From positions 682,001 to 746,000 of the forward strand of contig NZ_CP115768.1 of the NCBI RefSeq assembly GCF_027912835.1: a stretch of 64,000 nucleotides of DNA, in the 5' to 3' direction. Positions 8,763 through 17,764 of the stretch are shown one piece after another. Origin of the DNA: Paracoccus sediminicola. GTDB lineage: Bacteria > Pseudomonadota > Alphaproteobacteria > Rhodobacterales > Rhodobacteraceae. The first letter of the stretch is position 1. Each line of letters starts with the position of its first letter. The position numbers were made by a program, and so were the translations under genes. The notes under the pieces were generated by a model. It did not search any database. It saw only the letters and a list, made by a program, of their open reading frames with translations, and was not told where the DNA came from.

Positions 8763-11027
8763 CTAGAGCGACGCCGCGTCAAAAAGCGGCTTGCCGTTCT
8801 TCACATGGCGCGCGACGGCCTGAGCCACGCGCCGCCCGCCGGGGCAGCTCCGCGCGAGCTGGGCGCGATAATCGAGATCGCTCAGCTCGGGGAAAATCGT
8901 CAGGATTTCGTCGCGTGCCTCGGGAGACAGGTTCTTCAGCGCCTCGGGTCCGGTAAACAGCGACTCCGCCTCGGCGCCATTGGCAAAGACGATCTCGTGG
9001 CGGTCGAAGAGCATGTGATAATATTCAACCGCGCCGGCATGTTCCGCAGGCTGTATACCGGCAACGCCAAGCAGCTTCTTCGCGGCGATGAGAACCTCTT
9101 CCTCTCCGAACATCCGGATCGCAATGCGCGATTTCACCAGGATGCGATGCTGCGGAGACACGCAAAGATCGCGGGCAGGATATCCCGGCCCCAGCGCACC
9201 CGCCGTGATCCGGATCGGCCGCATCTCGGGATGCTGTTCTAGCGTCTGCGGCGACATCTCGCGGCAGCCGATCCACAGGACCGGTTTCAGCCCGTGATCC
9301 TTGGTGCGCACCATGTCGCCCACGCGGATCTCCTCGATCGGGGCGAGGCCGGTCTCGGTCTCGATCATCGTGCCGCGGGTGAAGCAGACCGGATGCTCGA
9401 TCTCGCGAAACACGATACGATAATTATTGGTGCCATCGGTGACCAGATAGCTGCCGGAATAGGAATCGCCATCCGCATCCAGCGTCGCATCGACACTGCC
9501 CGACACGCTTTCCAGCCCCGGCCCGAGCACGATCTTGTCGAAATCGACCCCGGTCGTCTGCCCGCTGCCGCCATCGATGGTGATCGTCTCGCCCGGGGTC
9601 AGGCGGCTCAGATCGACATCGAAACTGTCGCTGTCATTGCCGCCCGAGGCGTTGTCGCCCGAACCGACATAAAGAACGTCATCCCCATCGCCGCCCGACA
9701 GGGTATCCGAGCCGGTATCACCGTAGATCTGGTCGTTGCCTGCACCGCCCTCGACGACATCGTTGCCGCTGTCTCCATGCAGCAGATCGTCGCCATCGCC
9801 GCCTTCGATCCGGTCGTTGCTCGAACCGCCGGACAGCTCGTCATTGCCGTCGCCGCCCTTGATCGTGTCATTGCCCGAGCCACCGATGGCGCGATCATCC
9901 CCGGTGCCGCCGTCAATCGAATCGTTTCCGGAATCGCCATCGACAAAGTCATTCCCGGAGCCGCCATAGACCGTGTCGTCGCCGGTATTGCCGCTGATGC
10001 TGTCGTCATCGGCGCCGCCGAACACCTCGTCATTGCCGGCGCCCGCGATTATGGTGTCATTGCCGTCTCCGCCCTGAATCAGGTCGCTGCCACCATCGGT
10101 GGCGGTGCCAGCCGTATCGTCGCCGAAGATCCGGTCATTGCCGTCGCCGCCGAAGATCTGGTCGTCATAGTCATACTGCGTGCTGTTGAACGTGCCGCCG
10201 ATAATGCTGTCATCGCCCGCGCCGCCAAACAGCAGGTCGCCGCCGCTATTGCCGTCGATCGTGTCATTGCCCGCGCCGCCGTCGAAATAATTCGTCCAGA
10301 CGCTGTCGTCGCGGTCGACACCGGTTCCGGCATAGCCCCGCATGTAGTCGTCGAATCGCGATCCGATGAGGCCGTCATTTCCGTTGAAATAATCGCTCCC
10401 GGATCCTCCGGTCTGCGCATTGGTGACCGTCTTGCCGTTGATCTGGGTCAGGTCCAGGTTAATGCCAGAGGTGGCGCTGCTGTAATCGACGATATCCGCC
10501 CCGTTGCCACCGTTGAAAGAATCGTTGCCGGCGCCTCCGATCAGCCTGTCCCAGCCTGACCTGCCATACAGGGTGTCATTCCCGTCCCCGCCGTTCAGGA
10601 CGTCGCGGTCATCGGGATTGATATCGTCTCTTGGACCGCCAGTGATCTGGTTGGAGCCGTTATTGCCGTCATAGGTATCGGGCGATGAACTGAGCCGGGT
10701 AGAGCCCCCGGACGAGAATGTCTCGGGTCCGTTATAGACCGGCGAGGTTTCGACCTCTGCGGATGAAATACTGTCGATCTCGTCATCGGGCACGAAGTAG
10801 AGCTTGCCTGCCGCGTCGGTCATGAATACGCCGCCCATGGTCTGGTCGGTCACCTCGGTGCCGTCGGCAAGCGTCCCGGTGATCTTCCAGCTCGCCCCGC
10901 CGATGGTCGCGGTTTCGCTGCCCGCTGCGGCAGCGGCCGGGTCGAAATTGGTCGGTGTGGTGGCGATGCTGTCGCCGTCCCAAGCCGAATTGTCTGCACC
11001 AAGATTTACAAGATAACCCGTCGCCAT
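8763..11027 (-). CDS. RTX (hemolysin-type Ca2+-binding repeat) protein with C-terminal Hint domain
   Basis: A 754-residue, very acidic, probably secreted protein without an N-terminal signal peptide. Residues 1-100 are non-repetitive. About 140-460 are tandem GGxGxDx(L/I)x nonapeptides (for example GGDGNDTLYG, GGAGNDSFNG) that bind calcium outside the cell. About 546-700 are a Hint (hedgehog/intein) module starting CFTRGTMIETETG, with LCVSPQHRIL and FDRHEIVFANGAEAESL. Hint domains can cleave their own backbone at the first cysteine (Cys548). RTX proteins are usually exported by type I secretion, but no exporter genes lie nearby. The cargo or target is unknown. Confidence 0.85.
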   Translation of the reverse strand: MATGYLVNLGADNSAWDGDSIATTPTNFDPAAAAAGSETATIGGASWKITGTLADGTEVTDQTMGGVFMTDAAGKLYFVPDDEIDSISSAEVETSPVYNGPETFSSGGSTRLSSSPDTYDGNNGSNQITGGPRDDINPDDRDVLNGGDGNDTLYGRSGWDRLIGGAGNDSFNGGNGADIVDYSSATSGINLDLTQINGKTVTNAQTGGSGSDYFNGNDGLIGSRFDDYMRGYAGTGVDRDDSVWTNYFDGGAGNDTIDGNSGGDLLFGGAGDDSIIGGTFNSTQYDYDDQIFGGDGNDRIFGDDTAGTATDGGSDLIQGGDGNDTIIAGAGNDEVFGGADDDSISGNTGDDTVYGGSGNDFVDGDSGNDSIDGGTGDDRAIGGSGNDTIKGGDGNDELSGGSSNDRIEGGDGDDLLHGDSGNDVVEGGAGNDQIYGDTGSDTLSGGDGDDVLYVGSGDNASGGNDSDSFDVDLSRLTPGETITIDGGSGQTTGVDFDKIVLGPGLESVSGSVDATLDADGDSYSGSYLVTDGTNNYRIVFREIEHPVCFTRGTMIETETGLAPIEEIRVGDMVRTKDHGLKPVLWIGCREMSPQTLEQHPEMRPIRITAGALGPGYPARDLCVSPQHRILVKSRIAIRMFGEEEVLIAAKKLLGVAGIQPAEHAGAVEYYHMLFDRHEIVFANGAEAESLFTGPEALKNLSPEARDEILTIFPELSDLDYRAQLARSCPGGRRVAQAVARHVKNGKPLFDAASL
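9635..10640 (-). repeat. Tandem 27-nt-period coding repeats (RTX nonapeptides)
   Basis: Within the RTX gene, roughly 30 degenerate nine-codon units read GG-x-G-N-D-x-(I/L/V)-x on the minus strand. The DNA looks repetitive (recurring gccgccxxxgtcattgcc patterns on the plus strand) but is explained by the protein's calcium-binding beta-roll. Confidence 0.85.
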
Positions 11028-11129
11028 CGCCTGTCTTCCCCGTCTTCATCCCCGACCCGTGAGCGGCCGGCACCCCTGTTACGCCTCGACAGCGGGCTAT
11101 TCGCCGCCGATTCTCACCCGTTCCGGACA

Positions 11130-11144
11130 TTAATAAGTCTTAAC
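11130..11144. promoter_or_regulatory. Possible CtrA-like site (TTAA-N6-TTAAC), spacing off by one
   Basis: In the AT-rich part of the 376-bp divergent region between the RTX gene (start 11027) and rnd (start 11404) there is TTAATAAGTCTTAAC: two TTAA half-sites six bases apart. The usual CtrA box has seven. TTAA is rare in this GC-rich sequence, so the pair is notable, but the spacing weakens the call. It lies about 100 bp upstream of the RTX start. The rest of 11028-11403 holds no convincing gene. Confidence 0.3.
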
Positions 11145-11403
11145 AAACCGAAATTGGCAAATATGTTGTAAAGTAACGTGCCGTAACATTGCGCTGTGGC
11201 TTCGCGACGACAGCACCCGGCGGATCGGGCAACGGAACGGGCTTTTTCGCATGTCTCGCGCGTCGGCTGCGCCGGGCGGGCAACATCCCGCCTGTCACCG
11301 GCTAATTTCGCCCGATCCGCGAAATATCTTTCCATATCATGGCAAAGCGCCTATGCGGGACGACGCTGGCGGATGAGCCGCCCATGCCCGCTGAAAGGCC
11401 CAC

Positions 11404-12582
11404 ATGACCGAATTTACAACTCTCACCACGACCGAGGCGCTCGCCCAGTTCTGCGAGCAGGCAAAGACCCAGCCCTATGTCACCATCGACACCGAGTTTC
11501 TCCGCGAACGGACCTTCTATTCCCGGCTCTGCCTGATCCAGATGGCGCTGCCGCCGGCCTCTGACGGCAAATCCGCGGACGGCCCGGCCGTTCTGGTCGA
11601 TCCGCTGTCCTACGGCCTCTCGCTGGCGCCGCTCTATGATCTGTTCCGCCACGAGGCGACGGTAAAGGTATTCCACGCCGCGCGGCAGGATCTGGAGATC
11701 TTCTTTCACGATGCCGGGATCTTCCCGACCCCGCTTTTCGACACCCAGGTCGCAGCAATGGTCTGCGGCTTCGGCGAGCAGGTCGGCTACGAGACGCTGG
11801 TGCGCAAGATCGCCAAGGATAATCTGGACAAATCCTCGCGCTTCACCGACTGGTCGCAACGCCCTCTTTCGAAGGCGCAGCAGAGCTATGCCATCGCCGA
11901 TGTCACGCATCTTCGCGCCATCTATGAATCGCTGAAGTCGCAGATCGAGAAATCCGGACGGGAAAGCTGGGTCGCGGAAGAGGTCGCGGTGCTGGTCGAT
12001 CCCGAAACCTATATCACCCGGCCCGAGGACGCCTGGAAGCGGGTGCGCACGCGTTCGAACTCTCCGCGCTTCATGGCCATTATCCGCAAGCTGGCCGAGT
12101 TCCGCGAGGAATATGCGCAAAGCCGCAACGTGCCGCGCTCGCGGGTGTTCAAGGATGATGCTCTGGTCGAGCTGGCCTCGACCAAACCCAAGACCGAAGC
12201 CGAGCTGGGCAAGTCCCGGCTGCTGCTGCGCGAGGGGCGCAAGCCCGAGATTGCGCAGGGAATCCTGGCCGCGGTGAAGGCCGGGCTGGAAGATCCGGAC
12301 CCGCCCCGCGTGCCCAAGGAACAGCCCGGCCCGCCCGGCAATGGCGCGCTGGGAGAGCTTTTGCGCGTGCTGCTGAAGGCCAAGGCCGAAGCCGCGCGCG
12401 TGGCGCCGAAGCTGATCGCGACCACGTCCGACCTCGATGCGATTGCACAGGGCGCGCGCGACGTCCCGGCGCTTCAGGGCTGGCGGGCCGAGGTGTTCGG
12501 CCGCGATGCGCTGCGGCTGGCCGAGGGGCAGATCGCGCTTTCCGCGGCGGGCGGCGCGGTGCAGGTGGTCGAGCTGCCGTGA
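11404..12582 (+). CDS. rnd: Ribonuclease D
   Basis: 3'-5' exoribonuclease in tRNA and structured RNA maturation, 392 residues. The DEDDy exonuclease domain comes first, with motif I TIDTEFLRERTFYSRLCLIQ, motif II VFHAARQDLEIFF and motif III QSYAIADVTHLRAIYE (tyrosine type). An HRDC-like region follows around residues 200-270 (RFMAIIRKLAEFREEYAQ). Length and order match alphaproteobacterial RNase D. The downstream acetyltransferase start overlaps its stop, suggesting coupling. Confidence 0.92.
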   Translation: MTEFTTLTTTEALAQFCEQAKTQPYVTIDTEFLRERTFYSRLCLIQMALPPASDGKSADGPAVLVDPLSYGLSLAPLYDLFRHEATVKVFHAARQDLEIFFHDAGIFPTPLFDTQVAAMVCGFGEQVGYETLVRKIAKDNLDKSSRFTDWSQRPLSKAQQSYAIADVTHLRAIYESLKSQIEKSGRESWVAEEVAVLVDPETYITRPEDAWKRVRTRSNSPRFMAIIRKLAEFREEYAQSRNVPRSRVFKDDALVELASTKPKTEAELGKSRLLLREGRKPEIAQGILAAVKAGLEDPDPPRVPKEQPGPPGNGALGELLRVLLKAKAEAARVAPKLIATTSDLDAIAQGARDVPALQGWRAEVFGRDALRLAEGQIALSAAGGAVQVVELP

Positions 12583-13550
12583 TGCTGGCGCTGCGTCCGC
12601 CAATGCTGGAGGATGTCGACGCCATCACCGCAGCCTTGCAGGATCCGGACGCGGCGCGCTGGCTGAGCTCGCTGCCGCAGCCCTATCGCCGTGAGGATGC
12701 GGTGGAATTCGTCCTTCATCTGGCCGGGCCGGAGGATCGGGCGATTACCGTCAACGGGCGCTTCGTCGGAATGATCCGGGTCGGGGGCGATCTGGGCTAT
12801 TGGATCGCGCCCGGATATCGCCGCCGCGGCATCGCCAGCCGCGCCGTCTGCATGGCGCTGCATCAGGGATTCGCCGCCGGAGCCCAAACCGTCACGGCTT
12901 GCTATTTCAACGACAATCACGCCTCGGCCGCGGTGCTGCGGCGGGCGGGGTTCCGCCCCGACGGGACACGGATGGAAACGCGGCGGGCCGACGGTGCCCG
13001 GCTGGAACAGCAGGTGATGCGCATCACCCGCGAGGCCTTTCTTCTGGCGCTCGAAATCCGCACCCCGCGCTGCCGGATCGGGATGATGCGCGACGCGGAT
13101 CTGGGCGCTCTGCACGACATCGTCACACGGCCAGAGATCGCGCGGATGCTGATGCGGTTTCATCCCGGCCAGAGCCTGTCGGATCTGCGATGCCTGCTGC
13201 GCCCGGAAACCGACCCGTTGCGCCGCCCGATGCGGCTGGCGGTCCGCTTCGAGGGACGCTGCATCGGCTCGATCGGGCTCGACAAGGGCGCGGTGCCGCC
13301 GATCTTCTATTTCCTGTCGCCCGAGATGGCCGGGCAGGGGATCGCCACCGAAATCGTCCCGGCCTTCTGCGACGCGGTGCAGGAATGGTTCGGCCTGGCC
13401 CGGCTCGGGGCAGAGGTATTCGCTGATAATCCCGCCTCGCGCCGGGTGTTGGAAAAATCGGGCTTCCAAGTCACCCGCGACGATCTGTTCCTGTCGGCGG
13501 GGCGGCGCGCGCCGGGTGCGGGCTGGGTGATGGAGCGCGGCGGCGTCTGA
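12582..13550 (+). CDS. Tandem GNAT acetyltransferase (two domains)
   Basis: A 322-residue protein with two GNAT (acetyl-CoA N-acyltransferase) domains in one chain. Residues 1-150 contain YWIAPGYRRRGIASRAV and the following NDNHASAAVLRRAGF. Residues 160-320 contain YFLSPEMAGQGIATEIV and NPASRRVLEKSGF. Both domains keep the R/Q-x-x-G-x-A acetyl-CoA loop, so both may be active. The RimJ-like pattern suggests N-terminal or side-chain acetylation, but the substrate is unknown. The ATG at 12582 overlaps the rnd stop by one base (TGATG); a GTG one codon earlier is also possible. It is convergent with fabH. Confidence 0.8.
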   Translation: MLALRPPMLEDVDAITAALQDPDAARWLSSLPQPYRREDAVEFVLHLAGPEDRAITVNGRFVGMIRVGGDLGYWIAPGYRRRGIASRAVCMALHQGFAAGAQTVTACYFNDNHASAAVLRRAGFRPDGTRMETRRADGARLEQQVMRITREAFLLALEIRTPRCRIGMMRDADLGALHDIVTRPEIARMLMRFHPGQSLSDLRCLLRPETDPLRRPMRLAVRFEGRCIGSIGLDKGAVPPIFYFLSPEMAGQGIATEIVPAFCDAVQEWFGLARLGAEVFADNPASRRVLEKSGFQVTRDDLFLSAGRRAPGAGWVMERGGV

Positions 13551-13557
13551 TCCGGCG

Positions 13558-14517
13558 CTACCAGCGGAGCACGACGCTGCCCCAGCTTAGCCCGCCGCCA
13601 ATCGCTTCGGTCACGATCACATCGCCCTTGGAAAAGCGGCCGGCAGCATCTGCCACGGCGAGCGCCAGCGGGATCGAGGCGGCAGAGGTGTTGCCATGAT
13701 CGGCGACGGTCAGGATCACCTTTTCCATCGGCAGATGCATGCGCTGCGCGGTCGCGGCGATGATCCGGGCGTTGGCCTGATGGGGCACCAGCCAATCGAC
13801 ATCCTGTGGCGTCAGCCCGGCCTTGTCGATCGCCGCATGGGCGGTCTCGGCCAGCTTCTCGACGGCGTGGCGGAACAGCACATTGCCCTGCATCCGCAGC
13901 TTGCCGGCATTGCCGGTGGTCGAGACGCCGCCATCCACGTAAAGGATCTCGCGGTAAGAGCCGTCGCTGTTCAGATCGCTGGCGAGAATGCCGCGCTCGC
14001 CCTCGGCGGCTTCCAGCACCACCGCCCCGGCACCGTCGCCGAACAGCACGCAGGTGCCGCGATCCTCCCAGTCGAGAATGCGGCTGAACGTCTCGGCCCC
14101 GATGACCAGAACCCGTTGCGCCTGACCGGAACGGATCATCCCGTCCGCATTGGCCAGCGCAAAGACGAACCCGGCGCAGACCGCCTGAACGTCGAAGGCA
14201 AAGCCGGTTTTCAGCGACAGCCCGGCCTGCACCATCGTTGCGACCGAGGGAAAGGTCAGATCGGGTGTCGAGGTGGCCACGATCAGCGCGTCGATCTGGT
14301 CGGCGCTCATCCCGGCCCGGTTCAGCGCATCCTCGGCGGCGCGGATGGCCATTTGCGAGGTGGTCTCCCCCTCGGCGGCGAAATGGCGGCGCTCGATCCC
14401 GGTGCGGCTGCGGATCCATTCGTCGCTGGTATCGACCTTGTCCTCGAACCAGCTGTTTTCGACGATGCGTTCCGGAAGATATTGCCCGGTGGCCCGAATC
14501 ACAGAGCGGATGGTCAC
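13558..14517 (-). CDS. fabH: 3-oxoacyl-[acyl-carrier-protein] synthase III
   Basis: Starts type II fatty acid synthesis by condensing acetyl-CoA with malonyl-ACP. 319 residues, thiolase fold. The catalytic triad is visible: Cys in VQAVCAGFVFAL, His in WLVPHQANARI and Asn in DHGNTSAASIPLAL. Its ATG overlaps the plsX stop by 4 bp, giving the classic rpmF-plsX-fabH operon linking ribosome, phospholipid and fatty acid genes. Confidence 0.96.
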   Translation of the reverse strand: MTIRSVIRATGQYLPERIVENSWFEDKVDTSDEWIRSRTGIERRHFAAEGETTSQMAIRAAEDALNRAGMSADQIDALIVATSTPDLTFPSVATMVQAGLSLKTGFAFDVQAVCAGFVFALANADGMIRSGQAQRVLVIGAETFSRILDWEDRGTCVLFGDGAGAVVLEAAEGERGILASDLNSDGSYREILYVDGGVSTTGNAGKLRMQGNVLFRHAVEKLAETAHAAIDKAGLTPQDVDWLVPHQANARIIAATAQRMHLPMEKVILTVADHGNTSAASIPLALAVADAAGRFSKGDVIVTEAIGGGLSWGSVVLRW

Positions 14518-15641
14518 GAAATCTGGTCCTCTCGGCGGGGATCGGTTCGGGGCGTGGCGGCCTCTTCGACTTCGGCGGCGGCGCGGGCGACGCGCTCTGC
14601 CAGACGGTCCTGAAAGCCCGATTGCGCAAGCCGGAAGGCCAGCTTGATCGCCGCCGACACGCCGGTCGCATCGGCCGATCCATGAGATTTCACCACCATA
14701 CCGTTCAACCCGAGGAACACGCCTCCGTTGACCCTGCGCGGGTCTATTCTCTTTTGCAACCGTTTCAGCGAACTCAGCGCCAGAAGCGCGGCGAATTTCG
14801 ACATGATGGAGTTGGCGAAGGCTTCTTTCAGGAAATCGCCGACCAGCTTTGCCGTGCCCTCGCCGGTCTTCAGCGCGACATTGCCGGTGAAGCCGTCGGT
14901 CACGATCACATCGGTGCGATCCGAGGGCAGGTCGCCCCCCTCGACAAAACCGACATAGTCGAAATTGCCATCTTCCTGAGCGCCGAGGATCAGTTCATGA
15001 GCCTCTTTCATCTCGGCCCGGCCCTTATGTTCCTCGGTGCCGACATTCAGCAGCCCGACACGCGGACGCTCGACCCCGAGCCCGTTGCGGGCATAGGCCG
15101 AACCCATCAGCGCATATTGCAGCAGGTCGGGCGCATCGGCGCGAATATCGGCGCCGACATCCAGCATGACATTGAAGCCCTGCGGATTGCGCGAGGGCCA
15201 GAGACAGGCAATCGCCGGGCGGTTGACGCCGGGCAGCTTGCGCAGGCGGATCGTGGACAGCGCCATCAGCGCGCCGGTGTTGCCGCAGGAAACGGCGACC
15301 GTCGCCTCGCCCGCGCGCACCGATTCGATGGCGGACCACATCGATGTGCCCCTGGCGTTGCGGATCACCTGGCCGGGCTTGTCATCCATGGTCACGACGC
15401 CTTCGGCATCGCGGATCTCGCATCGCCCGGTCAGATCGCTGCGCTTGGCGAGCAGGCGTTCCAGCTCGGCCCTGGGGCCGTGCACGATGAAACTGATATC
15501 AGGGTTCTTGTCGGCGCTTTTGGCGATCCCGTCGAGGATCACCGCCGGGCCCTGGTCGCCACCCATTGCGTCAACGGAAATGACCACGCTGCCCCCGGTC
15601 GAGGGGCGGCGTGGTGCATCATGTTCCGCGGACTGGGCCAT
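14514..15641 (-). CDS. plsX: Phosphate acyltransferase PlsX
   Basis: Makes acyl-phosphate from acyl-ACP for phosphatidic acid synthesis. 375 residues, with the N-terminal block SVDAMGGDQGPAVILDG and further PlsX marks SCGNTGALMAL, RLRKLPGVNRPAIA and VTDGFTGNVALKTGEG. The first ~15 residues are a non-conserved tail; an internal start nearer VVISVDAMGG is possible. It follows rpmF by 18 bp and overlaps fabH. Confidence 0.95.
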   Translation of the reverse strand: MAQSAEHDAPRRPSTGGSVVISVDAMGGDQGPAVILDGIAKSADKNPDISFIVHGPRAELERLLAKRSDLTGRCEIRDAEGVVTMDDKPGQVIRNARGTSMWSAIESVRAGEATVAVSCGNTGALMALSTIRLRKLPGVNRPAIACLWPSRNPQGFNVMLDVGADIRADAPDLLQYALMGSAYARNGLGVERPRVGLLNVGTEEHKGRAEMKEAHELILGAQEDGNFDYVGFVEGGDLPSDRTDVIVTDGFTGNVALKTGEGTAKLVGDFLKEAFANSIMSKFAALLALSSLKRLQKRIDPRRVNGGVFLGLNGMVVKSHGSADATGVSAAIKLAFRLAQSGFQDRLAERVARAAAEVEEAATPRTDPRREDQIS

Positions 15642-15659
15642 GGTTCAGCTAAACGCCGA

Positions 15660-15866
15660 TCAGGCCGCGTCGTCGTCCAGGTCGATCTCGGTCGTCTGGG
15701 CCACGACTTCGCGGTCGGCATAATGGCCGCAGGACGGGCAGACGTGATGCGGGCGCTTCAGCTCGCCGCAGGACGGGCATTCATTGGGGTTCGCCGCCGA
15801 CAGGGCGTCATGCGCGCGGCGCATGTTACGCTTGGAACGGGTCACTCGGTTCTGAGGGACAGCCAT
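15660..15866 (-). CDS. rpmF: 50S ribosomal protein L32
   Basis: A 68-residue ribosomal protein with the basic N terminus [20 protein letters not shown] and a zinc ribbon of two Cys pairs (CPSCGE and CPSCGH). It heads the plsX-fabH operon. A GAGGTTGAG ribosome site precedes the ATG. The 206 bp between it and mobA hold no gene that I can see and should contain the operon promoter. Confidence 0.97.
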   Translation of the reverse strand: MAVPQNRVTRSKRNMRRAHDALSAANPNECPSCGELKRPHHVCPSCGHYADREVVAQTTEIDLDDDAA

Positions 15867-16072
15867 GTCTCAACCTCGGGTCAGGGGCCGCGCATTCCAT
15901 GCGGGGCCGGTGTCAGAAAAACGATCAGAGCCGCGGCAATAGGTCACAACCGGACCGGAGGCAAGTCAAAACCTGTCGGTTGGCTGGGCCCGAGCGCGCG
16001 GCTCGTGAAGGCCGGAACATAGCGATTCTGCGCCATTGTGCAAGGCCGCATCGCCAAGATGCGCCCGTGGTG

Positions 16073-16693
16073 TCACTTGCGCAACGCCGGGGCGCGTGCA
16101 CGCGCGGCTGCGAGATCCTCGGGCGTGTTGATGTTGAAAAACGATGCCTCCGGCGCGGCCTCGAACAGCGCCGTCCCGAAACCCTGCGGCACTGCGAATT
16201 GACGGATGCGTCTCACCCCATCCGCAAGCGCGGCTTTCAGCGCCCCGCGCAGCGCCACCGGCCACAGCCCGAAGGTCGGATGCAACCGCAATGCGCCGCC
16301 CGCATCGTGATCGGCGGCCAGCGCGATGCCCGAATCCGCGGCGCTGTCATTCAACCCCGCGACCAGCCCCTCCGGCAGGAACGGCGTGTCCCCCGCGACC
16401 GAGACCACCGCATCGGCGCCCAGCCCCTCGGCCCAGATCATCGCGGCAAGAATACCCGCCAGCGGGCCGGGGAAATCGGGCAGGGGATCGGGCAGCACCG
16501 GCAGGCCGAAGCGCGCGAAACGCGCCGGATCGCCATTGGCGCTGATCGCGATGGGGCCGGCCTGCGGACGCAGCCGGGCGAGGATATGGTCCAGAATCGG
16601 CGCCCCGCCCATCTCGAGCAGCAGTTTGTCGCCGCCCCCCATGCGCCGCGCCCGCCCGCCGGCAAGGATCACCGCGGGCGGCGGCGCGATCAC
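16073..16693 (-). CDS. mobA: Molybdenum cofactor guanylyltransferase
   Basis: Adds GMP to molybdopterin to make the bis-MGD form of the molybdenum cofactor. 206 residues. The nucleotide-binding loop is VILAGGRARRMGGGDKLLLEMGG (residues 8-30), then SVAGDTPFLPEGLVAGL and, near the C terminus, FFNINTPEDLAAA. Its start overlaps the mrp stop by 4 bp. No other molybdenum genes are in the window. Confidence 0.92.
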   Translation of the reverse strand: MIAPPPAVILAGGRARRMGGGDKLLLEMGGAPILDHILARLRPQAGPIAISANGDPARFARFGLPVLPDPLPDFPGPLAGILAAMIWAEGLGADAVVSVAGDTPFLPEGLVAGLNDSAADSGIALAADHDAGGALRLHPTFGLWPVALRGALKAALADGVRRIRQFAVPQGFGTALFEAAPEASFFNINTPEDLAAARARAPALRK

Positions 16694-17757
16694 GCCACCC
16701 CGGCCGTCACCAGCCCGCGCGCCAGCTTGGTGAAGGCGCGGCCCGCCGCGCTGTCCGGCTGGGAAACGACTGCCGGTGTTCCCGCATCGCCCGCCACCCG
16801 CACGCCCAGTTCCAGCGGCAGCTCGCCCAGAAGAGGCACGCCCATCTTCGCGGCCTCGGCGGCGACACCGCCATGTCCGAAGATATGTTCTTCATGACCG
16901 CAATTCGTGCAGATATGCACCGCCATATTCTCGATCAGCCCGAGAATCGGCACGTTCAGCCGGTTGAACATGTTGATCCCCTTGCGCGCATCCAGCAAGG
17001 CCACGTCCTGCGGGGTCGAGACCACGATCGCCCCGTCCACCGCCGCGCGCTGCGACAGCGAAAGCTGCACATCGCCCGTGCCCGGCGGCAGATCGACCAG
17101 AAGAATGTCCAGCTCGCCCCATTGCACCTGAAACAGCATCTGCTGCAACGCGCCCATCAGCATCGGGCCGCGCCAGATCACCGCTTCGTCCTCCTTGGTC
17201 AGCAGGCCGAGCGACATGAGCTTCACGCCATGCCCTTCCATTGGGATGATGGTCTTGCCGTCGGGGCTGGCGGGCCGTCCGGTGACGCCCATCATGCGCG
17301 GCTGGCTCGGGCCATAGACATCCGCATCCAGCAACCCGACGCGCCGCCCCTCGGCGGCCAGCGCGGCGGCGAGATTGGCGGCGACAGTGGACTTGCCGAC
17401 CCCGCCTTTGCCCGAGGCGATGGCGATGACATGTTTCACCCCCGGCACCCGGTCGGGCGCGGCGGTGGCGCTTTTCGCCTTGGGCTTCAGATCGGGCGGG
17501 GCGGCGTCGCTATGCGCGGTCAGCACGCCGCTGACCTTGCTGACGCCGGGCAGCGCCTTCACCGCCGCTTCGGCCTGCGCAAGGGCCGTCTCCATCTGTT
17601 CGGCATGGGCGGGGTCGATCTCCATCACGAAGCGCACCTCGCCACCGGGGTCCAGCGTGATCGCCCGCGCGATGCCGCTGTCGATCAGATTGCCGCCCGA
17701 AACCGGGTCGGCAACGCCACGCAGCGCCTCGGTCACGCTTTCCTTGCTGAGGGTCAT
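16690..17757 (-). CDS. Mrp/ApbC-family iron-sulfur carrier P-loop ATPase
   Basis: A 355-residue iron-sulfur cluster carrier. Residues 1-80 form a DUF59/MIP18-like domain (SVTEALRGVADPVSGGNLI). Residues ~110-350 form the ParA-like ATPase with deviant Walker A IASGKGGVGKSTVAANLA, and near the C terminus CTNCGHEEHIFG supplies the Cys pair that holds a bridging cluster. The start is set at 17757 (MTLSKES), since the nine extra upstream residues overlap the tpiA end and are not conserved. It lies among tpiA, mobA and an A-type iron-sulfur carrier, consistent with cofactor assembly. Confidence 0.92.
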   Translation of the reverse strand: MTLSKESVTEALRGVADPVSGGNLIDSGIARAITLDPGGEVRFVMEIDPAHAEQMETALAQAEAAVKALPGVSKVSGVLTAHSDAAPPDLKPKAKSATAAPDRVPGVKHVIAIASGKGGVGKSTVAANLAAALAAEGRRVGLLDADVYGPSQPRMMGVTGRPASPDGKTIIPMEGHGVKLMSLGLLTKEDEAVIWRGPMLMGALQQMLFQVQWGELDILLVDLPPGTGDVQLSLSQRAAVDGAIVVSTPQDVALLDARKGINMFNRLNVPILGLIENMAVHICTNCGHEEHIFGHGGVAAEAAKMGVPLLGELPLELGVRVAGDAGTPAVVSQPDSAAGRAFTKLARGLVTAGVA

Positions 17758-17764
17758 GGCCGGC

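Noticed and set aside
10079..10420. Separate small genes inside the RTX gene on either strand
   Set aside because: All are out-of-frame shadows of the repeat coding region.
9635..10640. Regular repeats that might be read as a CRISPR array or satellite
   Set aside because: The period is 27 nt without unique spacers and encodes RTX nonapeptides.
13307..14683. A 458-codon minus-strand frame spanning fabH
   Set aside because: It is a different frame over fabH; the conserved FabH frame is the real one.
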